Source: UBA9676 sp963730065 (lineage in GTDB: Bacteria; Actinomycetota; Actinomycetes; Streptosporangiales; Streptosporangiaceae). Taken from it: a DNA stretch of 64,000 nt. This document shows positions 53,759 through 63,491 of the stretch, in pieces (position 1 is the stretch's first letter; the number at the start of each line of letters is the position of its first letter). The stretch lies in the NCBI GenBank assembly GCA_963730065.1, contig CAVSQL010000014.1, positions 186,001 to 250,000 on the forward strand, written 5' to 3'. The notes below the pieces were generated by a model. It did no database searches, was not told where the DNA came from, and worked only from the letters and a program-made list of their open reading frames with translations. Made by a program: the position numbers and the translations under genes.

Positions 53759-55129
53759 TCACGGCCGAGGTGAGCCGAGGGCTTCCAGCACTTCCCCGGC
53801 CGCGCGCTGGCCGGATTCGACCGCGCCGTCCATGTAGCCGCTCCAGTGCGTCGCGGTCTCGGTGCCGGCCCAGTGCAGCAGGGCCGCCGGCCGGCGCAGC
53901 GCTGGCCCGAACTGTGTCCAGGTGCCCGGCGGGAAGTGGGCGCCATAGCAGCCGCGGGTCCACTGGTCAGCGGTCCAGTCGTGCTCGACGTAGCCGGCGG
54001 GCCGGGTCGCGGCGGGCCCGAAGTAGCGGGCGAAGGAGGCGAGTACCTCGGCGCGCCGCCGTGCGGGGTCGGCCCGGGTGAGCCTGCGGGCCTCCGCGGC
54101 GGTGACGAAGCCGAGCAGGATGCCGGGGGAGCCTGCGGGCGGGCCGGTGTCGAAGGTGACCTGGGCGCCCGGGCCGTCAGAGGTCGCCTGGCCGTTGTAC
54201 CCGGCGCTGCGCCAGAACGGCTCGTCATAGATGGCCAGGCACTTGATCACCGAGCCCATGGGGGCGGCCTGGGTCAGCTGGTCACGGTCGGCGGGCAGGG
54301 GCGGGTCGTAGCTGATCCGCCCGGCCAGGGCGGGTGGCACGGCGATCACGGCGCGGCGCCCGGTGGCCACCAGGCCGGCCGCGTGCACGGTGACGCGCGA
54401 TGGCGCCTGCTCGACCCGCGCTACCGGGGCGCCGAGCCGGACGCGGCCGGGGCCGAGCTGCTCGGCCATCCTGATCGCGATCAGCTGCGATCCGCCGGCG
54501 AACCGGTCCTGCTGCGCGGCCCCGGAGGTCTCGGTGAGCTGGCGGAACCCGCCCGCCGACCGCAGGTAGAACAGCACGTGGAGGAGCGAGACCTCACCAG
54601 GCTCGCAGGCGAGCACCCCCCGGCTGAACACATCGATCGCGAACCGCCCCAGCCGCGTCCTGACGTTGCGCCGGGCCCAGTCGGCCAGCGTCCGGGAGTC
54701 AGCGGCCGCCGCCCCCGCCGCCCGCCACGGCGCGTCCAGCGGGACCCGCCGCGCCATCCGTTCGAGGGCCAGGATGGCGCGGCCCGAATCCGCCAGCTGC
54801 AGCGGGCTCAGCCTCGGGATAGCGCGATAGCTGTGGCGCCGCCCGCCGAACTCCAGGATCGTCAGCCCGCTGGTGAAGATCGGCTGGGTCGCCACGCCAA
54901 GCTCGGCCGCCAGCCCGAGAATGTGCCGCTGGGCGGGCCCCACGAACTGGCCTCCCACGTCCGCGGCCCGGCCGCCGCCCAGGCTGTGGTTCAGCACCCG
55001 CCCGCCGACCCGGTCCCGGGCCTCGATCACCAGAACGCTGTGCCCGGCCCAGTGCAGCTGCCTGGCCGCGGCCAGGCCGGCCAGGCCGGCGCCCACCACG
55101 ATGACATCGGCCTCGACACGATGAGCCAT
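53759..55129 (-). CDS. FAD-dependent monoamine-oxidase-type enzyme
   Basis: A 456-residue flavin amine oxidase. The dinucleotide motif is DVIVVGAGLAGLAAARQLHW (residues 8-27), then VIEARDRVGGRVL (35-47) and GGQFVGPAQRHILGLA. FAD-contact end motifs are LLHWAGTETATHWSGYMDGA (about 425-444) and VESGQRAAGEVL. It uses FAD to oxidise an amine or a similar CH-NH/CH-CH bond. ATG 55129 is the only sensible start. It lies between two related membrane proteins and near the hpnJ operon, so a link to lipid or polyamine metabolism is possible, but the substrate is unknown. Length is normal. Confidence 0.92.
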   Translation of the reverse strand: MAHRVEADVIVVGAGLAGLAAARQLHWAGHSVLVIEARDRVGGRVLNHSLGGGRAADVGGQFVGPAQRHILGLAAELGVATQPIFTSGLTILEFGGRRHSYRAIPRLSPLQLADSGRAILALERMARRVPLDAPWRAAGAAAADSRTLADWARRNVRTRLGRFAIDVFSRGVLACEPGEVSLLHVLFYLRSAGGFRQLTETSGAAQQDRFAGGSQLIAIRMAEQLGPGRVRLGAPVARVEQAPSRVTVHAAGLVATGRRAVIAVPPALAGRISYDPPLPADRDQLTQAAPMGSVIKCLAIYDEPFWRSAGYNGQATSDGPGAQVTFDTGPPAGSPGILLGFVTAAEARRLTRADPARRRAEVLASFARYFGPAATRPAGYVEHDWTADQWTRGCYGAHFPPGTWTQFGPALRRPAALLHWAGTETATHWSGYMDGAVESGQRAAGEVLEALGSPRP

Positions 55130-55192
55130 GCCGGTATTTCTAGCAGCCGGCCCGGGCCCGCCCGCGGTTGGTGGGGCGGCTGGCGGTCGCGT

Positions 55193-56245
55193 TCACATCT
55201 GCGCCGGGGGCCGAGGCCGGCTCAGCCTGGCGGGTCTCAGCCTGGCGCGGGGAGTGCCCAGCCCCGGAACGGCCGGGCTGGGAGGGGTGGACGGGGCGGG
55301 CGGGGTAGCCGGAATGGACGGGGCGGGCGGGCTGGGCAGAATGGGCGGGGCCGGCGGGCCCGATGGGGCCGGCCCGGCAGCCGGGTGGGCGCCGCTGACC
55401 ATGTCTGACCCGGCGAGCCGGACAATGCCCCAGGTCATGGCCGCGCAGGCGGCCAGTTCGACGGTGATCTGGACAGGCCCGTCGGTCAGCCGTTCGTGAT
55501 AGATGACCAGGCCGAGCAGTGACCCCGTGACCGGCTCCAGGACCGAGAACGCGGGCAGGAAGGCCGCGAGGCCAGCGGCGCGGTAGCCATTCTGCTGGAT
55601 CGTGTAGGTCAGCAGGCCCACCGCGATGAGCACGTAGAGCCGGGCGTCGGCGAGCAGCGCCAGCAGGTGACCGGTGGCGAGCACCGTCACCGACTTGATG
55701 AGCGCATCGGTGACCCCGGCGGCCACTCCGCCGCCCACGCCGAACAGCAGGGCCCGGCGGGAGGCGGTGAACCGGCCGGCCAGGATCACGCACAGCCCGA
55801 TCAGCGCGGTCGCCGCGGCCGTGGTGATCCCGAGCACGGCCGCGCTGGCCGTGCCCTGGCCGCTGGTGGGCTGGCCCACCGCGAGGAAGATCGCGAGCCC
55901 GCCGACGACCGCCAGCGTGGCCGCCCATTCGGCCCGGCTCAGGAAGCGCCGGTCGCGCCAGGCCGCCAGCGCCAGCGCGAACAGCAAACCGCTGGCCAGT
56001 ACCGGCTCGATCACCACCAGCCGGCCCAGGCCCAGCGCCGCGGCCTGCAGCACGAAGCCAGCGACGACCGCCGCCAGGCCGGCCAGCCAGGCCGGCCGGC
56101 GGACCAGCCGCACCAGCACCGCCGGGTCGAACGCCCGGCCCGGGGGCAGGCGCGACGCGATGCTCTGCTGGGTCACCGCGGCCACGGCGTAACAGCCGCT
56201 CCCAGCCAGCGCCAGCACGACAGCCAGCGGCTGCCCTCCGGTCAC
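55193..56245 (-). CDS. EamA/DMT-like membrane protein with Pro/Ser-rich tail
   Basis: A 350-residue protein with about nine membrane helices (PLAVVLALAGSGCYAVAAVT, QQSIASRLP..., LAGLAAVVAGFVLQAAALGL, VVIEPVLASGLLFALALAAW, AAVLGITTAAATALIGLCVI). It is of the same type as the gene at 52786-53757 (matching order of the ALxLG..VxxEPxLxxxLLFAL core). The C-terminal 55 or so residues are Pro/Ser/Ala repeats and probably disordered. GTG 56245 is used because the frame beyond is non-coding. It is 63 bp upstream of the FAD enzyme on the same strand and likely cotranscribed. Confidence 0.85.
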   Translation of the reverse strand: MTGGQPLAVVLALAGSGCYAVAAVTQQSIASRLPPGRAFDPAVLVRLVRRPAWLAGLAAVVAGFVLQAAALGLGRLVVIEPVLASGLLFALALAAWRDRRFLSRAEWAATLAVVGGLAIFLAVGQPTSGQGTASAAVLGITTAAATALIGLCVILAGRFTASRRALLFGVGGGVAAGVTDALIKSVTVLATGHLLALLADARLYVLIAVGLLTYTIQQNGYRAAGLAAFLPAFSVLEPVTGSLLGLVIYHERLTDGPVQITVELAACAAMTWGIVRLAGSDMVSGAHPAAGPAPSGPPAPPILPSPPAPSIPATPPAPSTPPSPAVPGLGTPRARLRPARLSRPRPPAQM

Positions 56246-56533
56246 GTCCTGGCCCCCGCCCTTACTGTCGTCGGCCAGCCTTTGCCTGCATAGTCCTCCG
56301 AAGGCCAGGTCAGGGCAATACGGAACGCAGGTGCGGTGGCCCGTGATCTTCGGGGCCGGCCCGGCCCGGCGAAGGCGACACGCGGTAAGGACTGGTGCCG
56401 CGCATGGGTGGTAGGGCAGAATACGAACAGATGGACTAGCGGCAGCTGCCGCGCAGGACGCAGGCCTGTGTACCGGCGTGCTGGCCGAGGTCGTTGGGGA
56501 AGACGCACCTCGGTCGCTCGCAGGGAGGGTCTG

Positions 56534-57064
56534 GTGTCTGTTCGAGGCGTGCTGCAGGTCCATTCGGCGCCCCCCGCGCTATGCCCGCATGTCGAGTGGG
56601 CAGTGGCGGGGGCTCTGGGCATACCCGTGAGTCTGCCGTGGGTCAATCAGGCCGCGGCGCCCGGTATGGCGCGGGCTGAACTCGAGTGGCAGGCGGGCCC
56701 GGGCACGTCCGCGGCCATCACCTCGGCGCTAGCCGGGTGGGGCCGGCTGCGGTTCGAGGTCACCGAGGAAGCCAGCCCCGGCTGTGACGCCGTCCGCTAC
56801 AGCTACACCCCGGGCCTGGGTACCTTCTGCGCGGTCACGATGGCCAACGGCGACATCCTGATCCCAGAGAGCCGCCTGCGCGCCGCGATGGCGGTGGCGG
56901 CCGTCGGCCCGCAGCTCAACGCGCTGGATTCACACCCGGAGCGGGTGGGCAGCCTGGAGGAGGAGCTCGCCCGGCTGCTCGGCCAGCCGTGGGACGACGA
57001 GCTCGAGCCGTTCCGCTGCGCTGGCGACGGCGCCCCGGTCCGCTGGCTGCACGCCACTGGCTGA
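56534..57064 (+). CDS. DUF3145 protein
   Basis: A 176-residue actinobacterial protein: VSVRGVLQVHSAPPALCPHV, EWAVAGALGIPVSLPWVNQA, LRFEVTEEASPGCDAVRYSY, VTMANGDILIPESRLRAAMA and LGQPWDDELEPFRCAGDGAP close to the end. This matches DUF3145, a conserved single-copy family of actinomycetes with unknown role. GTG 56534 has AGGGAGGG 4 nt upstream, which decides against the longer Arg-rich frame. The protein is soluble. Confidence 0.93.
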   Translation: MSVRGVLQVHSAPPALCPHVEWAVAGALGIPVSLPWVNQAAAPGMARAELEWQAGPGTSAAITSALAGWGRLRFEVTEEASPGCDAVRYSYTPGLGTFCAVTMANGDILIPESRLRAAMAVAAVGPQLNALDSHPERVGSLEEELARLLGQPWDDELEPFRCAGDGAPVRWLHATG

Positions 57065-57099
57065 AGTGTCCCGCCTGACCACCGCTGTACCGTGTGGCG

Positions 57100-57119
57100 G
57101 GCGCATCAGCTGATGCGCC
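57100..57119. repeat. Perfect 20-bp palindrome after DUF3145
   Basis: GGCGCATCAGCTGATGCGCC lies 35 bp past the DUF3145 stop. As RNA it forms a strong hairpin but has no T-run; as DNA it could be an operator. Probably a factor-dependent or bidirectional terminator. Confidence 0.6.
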
Positions 57120-57290
57120 GGGCACTTCCGGGGGAGTGACACCAATGACCGAGACGGGGATCCGGGGCGCACTTTAAGCCTGTTTGGCAAGCTCCCGGGG
57201 ATGGGCCATGCGATCTAGCTGCGGCCGGTGCCGCCCCGGCAAACCCGGCACTGGGCCGCGGGGACTCCCCGCGGCCCAGATCACACGAGT

Positions 57291-58526
57291 TCAGTTCACG
57301 GTCTCGGCTGATACGGCCCCGGCCGCGAGCATCACGGCGTGGCCGGGGACGATCTTCAGGTCGTCCAGGCTGCCGCGCGATCCGCTGCCGGTGCCGAAGC
57401 TGGTGGCGCCGGCCCCGAACGTGAACGCGTTGCCGCTGCTGTCGGCGTAGACGAAGGTGCCGGCGGGATCGGCGACGGCCAGCCCGCCGGACGATCCAGC
57501 CGGCAGTGGCGTGGCCGTCCCCCAGCTGCCGCCGGCCAGATGCCAGGAGTAGGACGACCCGAACACCGCGATCGCGTTCCCGGCGCCGTCGATCGCGGTA
57601 GCCACCGAGCTGGAGGGCTGGGTGGCGAGTACAGCCGGGGCGCTCCAGGTCCCGCCGGGGGAGCGGGTCGCCGCTTCCGTGGCCGTCGTTCGCGACCAGA
57701 CAAGCGATGCTTGCCCGGCGTCATCGAGCGCGACCCTGGGGGCCGAGTCTTTGCTGTAATCTCCGGCGGCCACGTGGACCGGCGCGGAGAACCCGCCCAG
57801 GACGGTGCCGGACGCGGCCCAGATCCCGTCGCCGCCCCCGGCGAAGGCCACGACCGCGCTCCCGTCCGGGCTCACCGCCAGGCCCAGGTTGTGCGCCGCC
57901 CCCTGGACGTTGCCGTTCGATAGCGTCTGGACCGGGCCCCAGCTGCCGCCGGCCGGGAGAACGGCGTAGTGGCTGGCGTCGGCGTAGTTCCCGACCCAGG
58001 CGGCGATCGCGTTGTCGGCGCCGTCCATGCCGAGCACAATCCCGCCGCCGCCGAAGTAGAGGTCAGTAGTGAGGGTCACCGGCGCGCCCCAGCTGCCGCC
58101 GGGCGGCCGCACCGCGGCCTGCACGATGTAGTCGCATGCGGCCGGGCAGCCGACAGCGCTACCCCAGACCGCGACCACATGCCCGTCCGGGCTTACCGTC
58201 ACAGCCGGGTGCTGGCCGCCATGCGGCTCGTTGCCGTCCTGGCCGAGGTCCGCCGCCTGCCATGTCTTCCCATCCGGACTGGTACACACCTGCACATGCA
58301 TGGTTCCGTTAGCCGCCGTGAAGGTCCCGCCGGCGGCCATGGCCCCAGCCCGGTTCACCGCCACCGAACTGCCGCACGACCCCGGCAGCTGGACCGGCGC
58401 CGACCACGAGGCTGCCAGGGCAGACAGCGCGGGCGACACCCCGAACGCGACCACGCCCGCCAGCAACAACACGGCGCCCCGGCCGATCCATCTCAGTGAA
58501 TATGCGCGTGATTGAGCATGCAGCAT
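57291..58526 (-). CDS. Secreted sialidase-/propeller-like repeat protein
   Basis: A 411-residue exported protein. It has a signal peptide with a basic start (MLHAQSRAYSLRWIGRG), a hydrophobic core (AVLLLAGVVAFGVSPALSAL) and AxA near residue 38. The mature part is repeated beta units with G-S-W and SPDG motifs (AASWSAPVQLPGSCGSSVAV, TVSPDGHVVAVWGSAVGCPA, LPAGGSWGPVQTLSNGNVQG, AVSPDGSAVVAFAGGGDGIW), giving about six blades of a BNR/propeller fold. No catalytic Asp-box set was certain. ATG 58526 has GGGAGGAC upstream. Likely cell-surface binding or scaffold. Confidence 0.87.
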   Translation of the reverse strand: MLHAQSRAYSLRWIGRGAVLLLAGVVAFGVSPALSALAASWSAPVQLPGSCGSSVAVNRAGAMAAGGTFTAANGTMHVQVCTSPDGKTWQAADLGQDGNEPHGGQHPAVTVSPDGHVVAVWGSAVGCPAACDYIVQAAVRPPGGSWGAPVTLTTDLYFGGGGIVLGMDGADNAIAAWVGNYADASHYAVLPAGGSWGPVQTLSNGNVQGAAHNLGLAVSPDGSAVVAFAGGGDGIWAASGTVLGGFSAPVHVAAGDYSKDSAPRVALDDAGQASLVWSRTTATEAATRSPGGTWSAPAVLATQPSSSVATAIDGAGNAIAVFGSSYSWHLAGGSWGTATPLPAGSSGGLAVADPAGTFVYADSSGNAFTFGAGATSFGTGSGSRGSLDDLKIVPGHAVMLAAGAVSAETVN

Positions 58527-58712
58527 GATGTCCTCCCTGGCACCTGAGGTTGCTCGCCGCGTCCAGCCCTGGTCTGGGAGGAAGGCGCAGGCCGGATGAA
58601 CGTCGCTAACCGCATGACACCTCCCCGCTGCCCCGCCCGGGCTGCCACGGCAGTCATCCAGCGGCAGCGCACTGCGGGAGGTCAGTGCGAGGTACGCCGG
58701 CTGGCAACCAGT

Positions 58713-58742
58713 AGCACGTACCGGCCGAGCACGTACCGGCCG
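58713..58742. repeat. 15-bp perfect tandem repeat
   Basis: AGCACGTACCGGCCG is present twice back to back, ending in further CCGG units, between the secreted protein and hrpA. Slippage-type duplication; no function is apparent. Confidence 0.7.
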
Positions 58743-58825
58743 GCCGCCCGGTTCATCCCTGACGGTAAACACAAGGCAAAATTCCGACAGATACCACCAC
58801 GTCGGCGAGCACATCCGGCTGACGG

Positions 58826-61800
58826 TCAGCGCGGGTCCGTCAGCCGGTCAAGCGCGGCCTGGATCCTCTTCTCCGACACCGGACCGGACGTGCCCAGCAG
58901 CTGGGCGAAGAGGCTGACCCGCAGTTCCTCGATCATCCAGCGGACCGACTGGACGTCCGGGTCGGAGCGCCGGGCGGCCGGAAGATCCCCGACGGCCCGC
59001 TGGTAGGCCTCCGTGACCCCGCGCACCACCGCCATCCGGCCGGCGTCGCGGCCGGGATCCTGGGCCGCGGTGTCCAGCCTCCGGCTGATCGCCCGCAGGT
59101 AGCGGACCAGGTCGGGCAGCCGCCGCAGGCCCGTCTCGCTGACGAACTGGGGGTAGATCAGCCCGGCGAGCTGGCCGCGCGTGTCAGCGAGCGCCGCGGC
59201 CAGCGCCGGGCCGGCGACGCGCTGCAGCCTGACCTCAGCCTCGTGCGCGGCCTCAAGGACCTGAGCGGCGACGTCGACCACCCGGGCCGTCGCCAGCGGC
59301 AGGGCGTCCCGTGCCTCGGCCACCAGGCGCGCGAAGCCGTCAGCGTCCCAGGCCGGCCCGCCCGCTTCGGCGATCACCTGGTCGGCCGCGCACGCTGCGC
59401 AGTCATCGAGCAGGGCGCCGATGCCCGGGTACGGGCTCCGGCTCATCGCCAGCTTCCGTTCGTTGGGCAGGCGGTCGGCTATCGAGCGCACACCGGACGG
59501 CACCTGCAGCAGGAGCAGCCGGCGGGTGCCCCGCAGCATGGCCGCGCTGGCCTCCGCCTCGGTCTCGAACAGCCGGACGTCGACCGCGTCCCCCGCGTCC
59601 GCCAGCGCCGGATACGCGGTGACCCGGTCGCGGGTGAACACCCTGGGCAAGGTGCCAATGCCCCAGTCCCGCAGCCCGGTGCGGACGATGCCGGCGGCCG
59701 CCTCGTTCAGCATCGTCTGCAGCCGGGGCCGCAGGCGCTGGCGCAGCTCGTCCAGGTCTTTCCCGCTGGCCAGCTCCTGGCCGGAGTCCATCACCCGGAA
59801 CGTGATCCGCAGATGGGCGGGCAGCCGGGACAGATCCCACGCGTCCCGCGGAACCGGCACGCCCCCGAGGCGGCCGAGTTCGGCGCCGAGCGCGTCCAGC
59901 AGGTTGCCGTGCGGCTCGCCCAGCCGGGCGGCCGCGGCGCGGGCCGTGTCCGACGCGGGCACAAACGCCCGGCGCAGATCCTTGGGCAGCGACCTGATGA
60001 GCTCGGTCACCAGTTCCTCCCGCCGCCCCGGTACCTGCCAGCTGAGTTCCTCGCCGCTGACCTGATTGAGCGTGGCGAGCGGGATGTCCACGCTCACCCC
60101 GTCCGCCAGCTCCCCGGGAGCGAACTCGTACGACAGCGGAAGCTCACCCCACCGGCTGGGAAAGTCCGTGGGCTGGATCTGGCTGGCGGCGGGGCCCTCG
60201 AGGTCAGCGGGGGTGAACGTCAGCAGATCGGGGGACTCGGCGCGCGTCTTCTTCCACCAGGTGTCAAAATGCCGCGCGGACGTCACGTCCTTGGGGATCC
60301 GCTGGTCGTAGAAGTCGAACAGGGCCGCGTCGTCGGCCACGAGGCCACGCCGCCTGGCCTTGTCCTCCAGGTCCCTGGCCTCTTCGAGCAGCCGCTGGTT
60401 GCGGTGGAAGAACTGGTGGTGGGTCCGCCAGTCACCCTCCACCAGGGCGCTGGTGATGAACAGGTCCCGCGCCGCCGCCGCGTCGACGCGCGCGTAGCTG
60501 ACCTGGCGCGCCGTCACGATCGGCAGGCCGTACAGGGTGACCTTCTCCAGCGCCATCGCCGCACCGCGCCGCGCATCCCAGTGCGGCTCGCTGTAGGTGC
60601 GCTTGACCAGGTGCGCGGCCAGCGGCTCGGCCCACTCGGGCTCGATACGCGCCGCCACACTGGCCCAGAGCCGGGACGTCTCGATCAGCTCGGCCGCCAC
60701 CACCCACGGCGGTGGCTTCCTCGCCACCACGGAGCCGGGAAAGACCGCGAAGCGGGCACCACGCGCGCCAGCGAACTCGGCCGGCCCGCGCCGCTTCCCG
60801 CCCGGCTTCTGTTCCGCGTCCCTCATCCCGATGTGCGAGAGCAGGCCGGCCAGCAGTGATATGTGCACCCGGTCCGCGACGTCCGCCGGGAACCGCGCCC
60901 CAGGCTCCGCCTCACCGCCCGGCGCCCTCCGGCCCGGTGTCTTGCGGGCCGGCCCACGGGCCGGGTCAGCCTGGTGCCGCGGCCGCGCGCCCGGTTCCGG
61001 CGAGCCGCGGCCGGGGCCGGGGCCGATGCCGATGTCCCGGGCCGCCTGCCGCAGCTGGCCCTGCAGGTCCTGCCATTCCCGCACCCGCAGGTAGTGCAGG
61101 TACTCGCGGCGGCACAGGCGGCGGAACGCAGAGCCTGACAGCTCGCGCTGCCGCTCGTGCAAGTAATCCCACAGGGTGAGGAAGGTGAGGAAGTCGGACC
61201 CCGGCTCGGCAAAGCGCGCATGCATCGCGTCCGCGGCCTCGCGGGCGTCCGTGGGCCGTTCTCTCGGATCCTGGATGGACAGCGCCGCCGTGATGATCAG
61301 CACCTCGCGGACGCATCCCTGGTGCCCGGCCTCCAGGATCATCCGGCCGAGCCGCGGGTCCACCGGCAGCCGGGCCAGCTTCCGTCCCACGCCGGTCAGC
61401 CGGGCCGCGCCCTGGCCGGGCGAGATCGCGCCCAGTTCTTCCAGCAGCCGGACGCCGTCCGCGATGTTGCGGGACTCCGGCGGATCCACGAACGGGAAGT
61501 CCGCGACCTCGCCGAGGTCGAGCGCCGCCGCCTGCAGGATGACCGATGCGAGGCTGGTGCGCAGGATCTCCGGGTCGGTGAACTCCGGCCGCGAGCCGAA
61601 GTCCTCCTCGCCGTACAGCCGGATGCAGATGCCGTCGGACGTCCGCCCGCACCGGCCCTTGCGCTGGTCCGCCGAGGCCCGGGAGATCGGCTCGATGGGC
61701 AGCCGCTGCACCTTGGTCCGGTGGCTGTAGCGGGAGATCCGCGCGGTACCCGGGTCGATCACGTACCTGATGCCCGGCACGGTCAGCGAGGTCTCCGCGA

Positions 61801-62887
61801 CGTTGGTGGCCAGCACCACGCGCTGCCGCTGATGCGGCTCGAAGACGCGGTGCTGCTCAGCCGCGGACAGCCGCCCGTACAGCGGCAGCACCTCCAGGCC
61901 GGCCAGGTCCGCCTGCTCGGCCAGCGTGTCGGCGGTGTCCCTGATCTCCCGCTCGCCGCTGAGGAAGACCAGGATGTCCCCGCGTCCCTCGGCCCGCAGC
62001 TCGCCGATCGCGTCGCAGATGCCCTGCGCCTGGTCTTTCGGCTCGTCACCGGGCGGGTCCGGGTCGGCCAGCGGGCGGTAGCGCACCTCGACCGGGTACA
62101 CGCGCGCCGACACCTCGATCACCGGCGCGTCCCAGCCCTGCTTGCTTGATTCGCCTCCGGCAAAATGCTTGCTGAAGCGTTCCGGGTCGATCGTGGCCGA
62201 GGTGATGATGACCTTGAGGTCGGGCCGGCTGGGCAGCAGCCGCTTCAGGTAGCCGAGGATGAAGTCGATGTTCAGGCTGCGCTCGTGGGCCTCGTCGATG
62301 ATGAGGGTGTCGTAGCGCAGCAGCTGCCGGTCATGCTGCATCTCGGTCAGCAAGATGCCGTCGGTCATCACTTTGATGTTGGTGCCGTCGCTGGACTTAT
62401 CGGTGAACCGCACCTTGTAGCCGACCGCCGCACCGACCTCGGTGCCGAGCTCTTCGGCGATCCGCTCGGCCACGGCGCGGGCCGCGATCCGCCGGGGCTG
62501 GGTGTGCCCGATCTGGCCGGTGACGCCGCGGCCGAGCTCAAGGCAGATCTTCGGCAGCTGCGTGGTCTTCCCCGAGCCGGTCTCGCCCGCGACGATGATC
62601 ACCTGGTTGTCGCGGATGGCCGCGGCGATCTCGTCCTTGCGCTGGCTGACCGGCAGCTCCGGCGGGTACGAAACGGCTGGCACCGCGTGCCGTCGTGCCT
62701 CGACCCGGGCGGCGGCCGCGTCGACCTCGGCGATGACCTGGCCCAACGCCTCATCGCGCGCGGCCGAGTCGGGCAGCGCGGCGGCGTTGTCCAGGCGCCG
62801 GCCCAGCCGGCGCTGATCGCGCGGCATCAGTCCGGGCAGGCGTGCTCGCAGCTCAGCAAGCGAGGGTGGCAAGGTTGCGGTCTCCAT
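58826..62887 (-). CDS. hrpA: HrpA-type DEAH-box RNA helicase
   Basis: A 1353-residue helicase. RecA1 has Walker A VAGETGSGKTTQLPKI (about residues 95-110) and IIDEAHERSLNID (the DEAH box). RecA2 carries LVFLSGEREIRDTADTLAEQ, ATNVAETSLTVPGIRYVIDP and QRKGRCGRTSDGICIRLYGE. HA2/OB and DUF3418 domains fill the C-terminus, as in E. coli HrpA (about 1300 residues). Such ATP-driven enzymes unwind RNA-RNA or RNA-DNA; in bacteria they help rescue stalled ribosomes and process mRNA. Full length; an unusual Pro/Arg/Gly-rich low-complexity insert is near residues 620-670. Confidence 0.96.
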   Translation of the reverse strand: METATLPPSLAELRARLPGLMPRDQRRLGRRLDNAAALPDSAARDEALGQVIAEVDAAAARVEARRHAVPAVSYPPELPVSQRKDEIAAAIRDNQVIIVAGETGSGKTTQLPKICLELGRGVTGQIGHTQPRRIAARAVAERIAEELGTEVGAAVGYKVRFTDKSSDGTNIKVMTDGILLTEMQHDRQLLRYDTLIIDEAHERSLNIDFILGYLKRLLPSRPDLKVIITSATIDPERFSKHFAGGESSKQGWDAPVIEVSARVYPVEVRYRPLADPDPPGDEPKDQAQGICDAIGELRAEGRGDILVFLSGEREIRDTADTLAEQADLAGLEVLPLYGRLSAAEQHRVFEPHQRQRVVLATNVAETSLTVPGIRYVIDPGTARISRYSHRTKVQRLPIEPISRASADQRKGRCGRTSDGICIRLYGEEDFGSRPEFTDPEILRTSLASVILQAAALDLGEVADFPFVDPPESRNIADGVRLLEELGAISPGQGAARLTGVGRKLARLPVDPRLGRMILEAGHQGCVREVLIITAALSIQDPRERPTDAREAADAMHARFAEPGSDFLTFLTLWDYLHERQRELSGSAFRRLCRREYLHYLRVREWQDLQGQLRQAARDIGIGPGPGRGSPEPGARPRHQADPARGPARKTPGRRAPGGEAEPGARFPADVADRVHISLLAGLLSHIGMRDAEQKPGGKRRGPAEFAGARGARFAVFPGSVVARKPPPWVVAAELIETSRLWASVAARIEPEWAEPLAAHLVKRTYSEPHWDARRGAAMALEKVTLYGLPIVTARQVSYARVDAAAARDLFITSALVEGDWRTHHQFFHRNQRLLEEARDLEDKARRRGLVADDAALFDFYDQRIPKDVTSARHFDTWWKKTRAESPDLLTFTPADLEGPAASQIQPTDFPSRWGELPLSYEFAPGELADGVSVDIPLATLNQVSGEELSWQVPGRREELVTELIRSLPKDLRRAFVPASDTARAAAARLGEPHGNLLDALGAELGRLGGVPVPRDAWDLSRLPAHLRITFRVMDSGQELASGKDLDELRQRLRPRLQTMLNEAAAGIVRTGLRDWGIGTLPRVFTRDRVTAYPALADAGDAVDVRLFETEAEASAAMLRGTRRLLLLQVPSGVRSIADRLPNERKLAMSRSPYPGIGALLDDCAACAADQVIAEAGGPAWDADGFARLVAEARDALPLATARVVDVAAQVLEAAHEAEVRLQRVAGPALAAALADTRGQLAGLIYPQFVSETGLRRLPDLVRYLRAISRRLDTAAQDPGRDAGRMAVVRGVTEAYQRAVGDLPAARRSDPDVQSVRWMIEELRVSLFAQLLGTSGPVSEKRIQAALDRLTDPR

Positions 62888-63066
62888 AGCGGCGCACGGG
62901 AAACACGCACCCAGGATGGCTACGGAATTCCCAGGTGGCTAACGCTTTTCCGGCTCGCGTCCTTCCGCGGCGCGCGGCCAGATGGTGGTGGGTACGGATC
63001 CGCCCGCCTGCTGAAACCGGGTGAACCGGGCCGGACAAACGCCGGACAACCCTGAGCGCAGCCGGG

Positions 63067-63109
63067 GGTCGACCCTGATGCCTTCTGGGGGCGAGATCAG
63101 GGTCCGACC
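63067..63109. repeat. Strong hairpin upstream of the PspC gene
   Basis: Arms at 63067-63079 and 63096-63109 (CGACCCTGAT paired with ATCAGGGTCCG, one bulged C) are separated by 16 nt. It is 50 bp ahead of the PspC gene and may act as terminator for the other side or as a regulatory leader. Confidence 0.6.
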
Positions 63110-63158
63110 GGGGCTGATCCCGATCGACGGGGGCACCGGCCGGCGGCACCCTTGAACC

Positions 63159-63449
63159 ATGAACACAGCCACCACAGACACGGGGTCTGACCCCATGACC
63201 GACCAGCCTGCCGCCCGCCAGCTGCGCCGCTCCGCCGACGACCGGATGCTGGGTGGCGTGGCCGGCGGCATCGCCCGGTACCTGGCCGTGGACGCCACGC
63301 TGGTGCGCGTCATCATCGCCGCGCTCGTCCTGCTCAACGGGGCCGGCCTGGCCCTGTATGGCGCCGCCTGGCTGCTGATCCCCGAGGACGGCGAAGACCA
63401 GTCGCTCGCCGCAGCCTGGATCGCCGGCCGCCAGAACCGCTCGCGCTAA
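63159..63449 (+). CDS. PspC-domain membrane protein
   Basis: A 96-residue protein with the PspC signature LRRSADDRMLGGVAGGIARY (about residues 23-42), a membrane helix VIIAALVLLNGAGLALYGAA (about 52-71) then WLLIPED. PspC-type proteins monitor envelope stress. An internal ATG 63195 (MTDQPAARQ) is an equally good start; the inverted repeat GGGGTC-T-GACCCC lies between the two. The next small gene follows 42 bp on and is probably co-transcribed. Confidence 0.87.
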   Translation: MNTATTDTGSDPMTDQPAARQLRRSADDRMLGGVAGGIARYLAVDATLVRVIIAALVLLNGAGLALYGAAWLLIPEDGEDQSLAAAWIAGRQNRSR

Positions 63450-63491
63450 CCCACGACCCAAACCAGCCGAACTGAACGGAGACCGATCACC

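Noticed and set aside
58711..58745. CRISPR-like direct repeats
   Set aside because: Only two copies, back to back without spacers; simple tandem duplication.
59243..60859. 538-codon frame antisense to hrpA
   Set aside because: Shadow frame with Arg/Gln/Gly-rich composition and no motifs.
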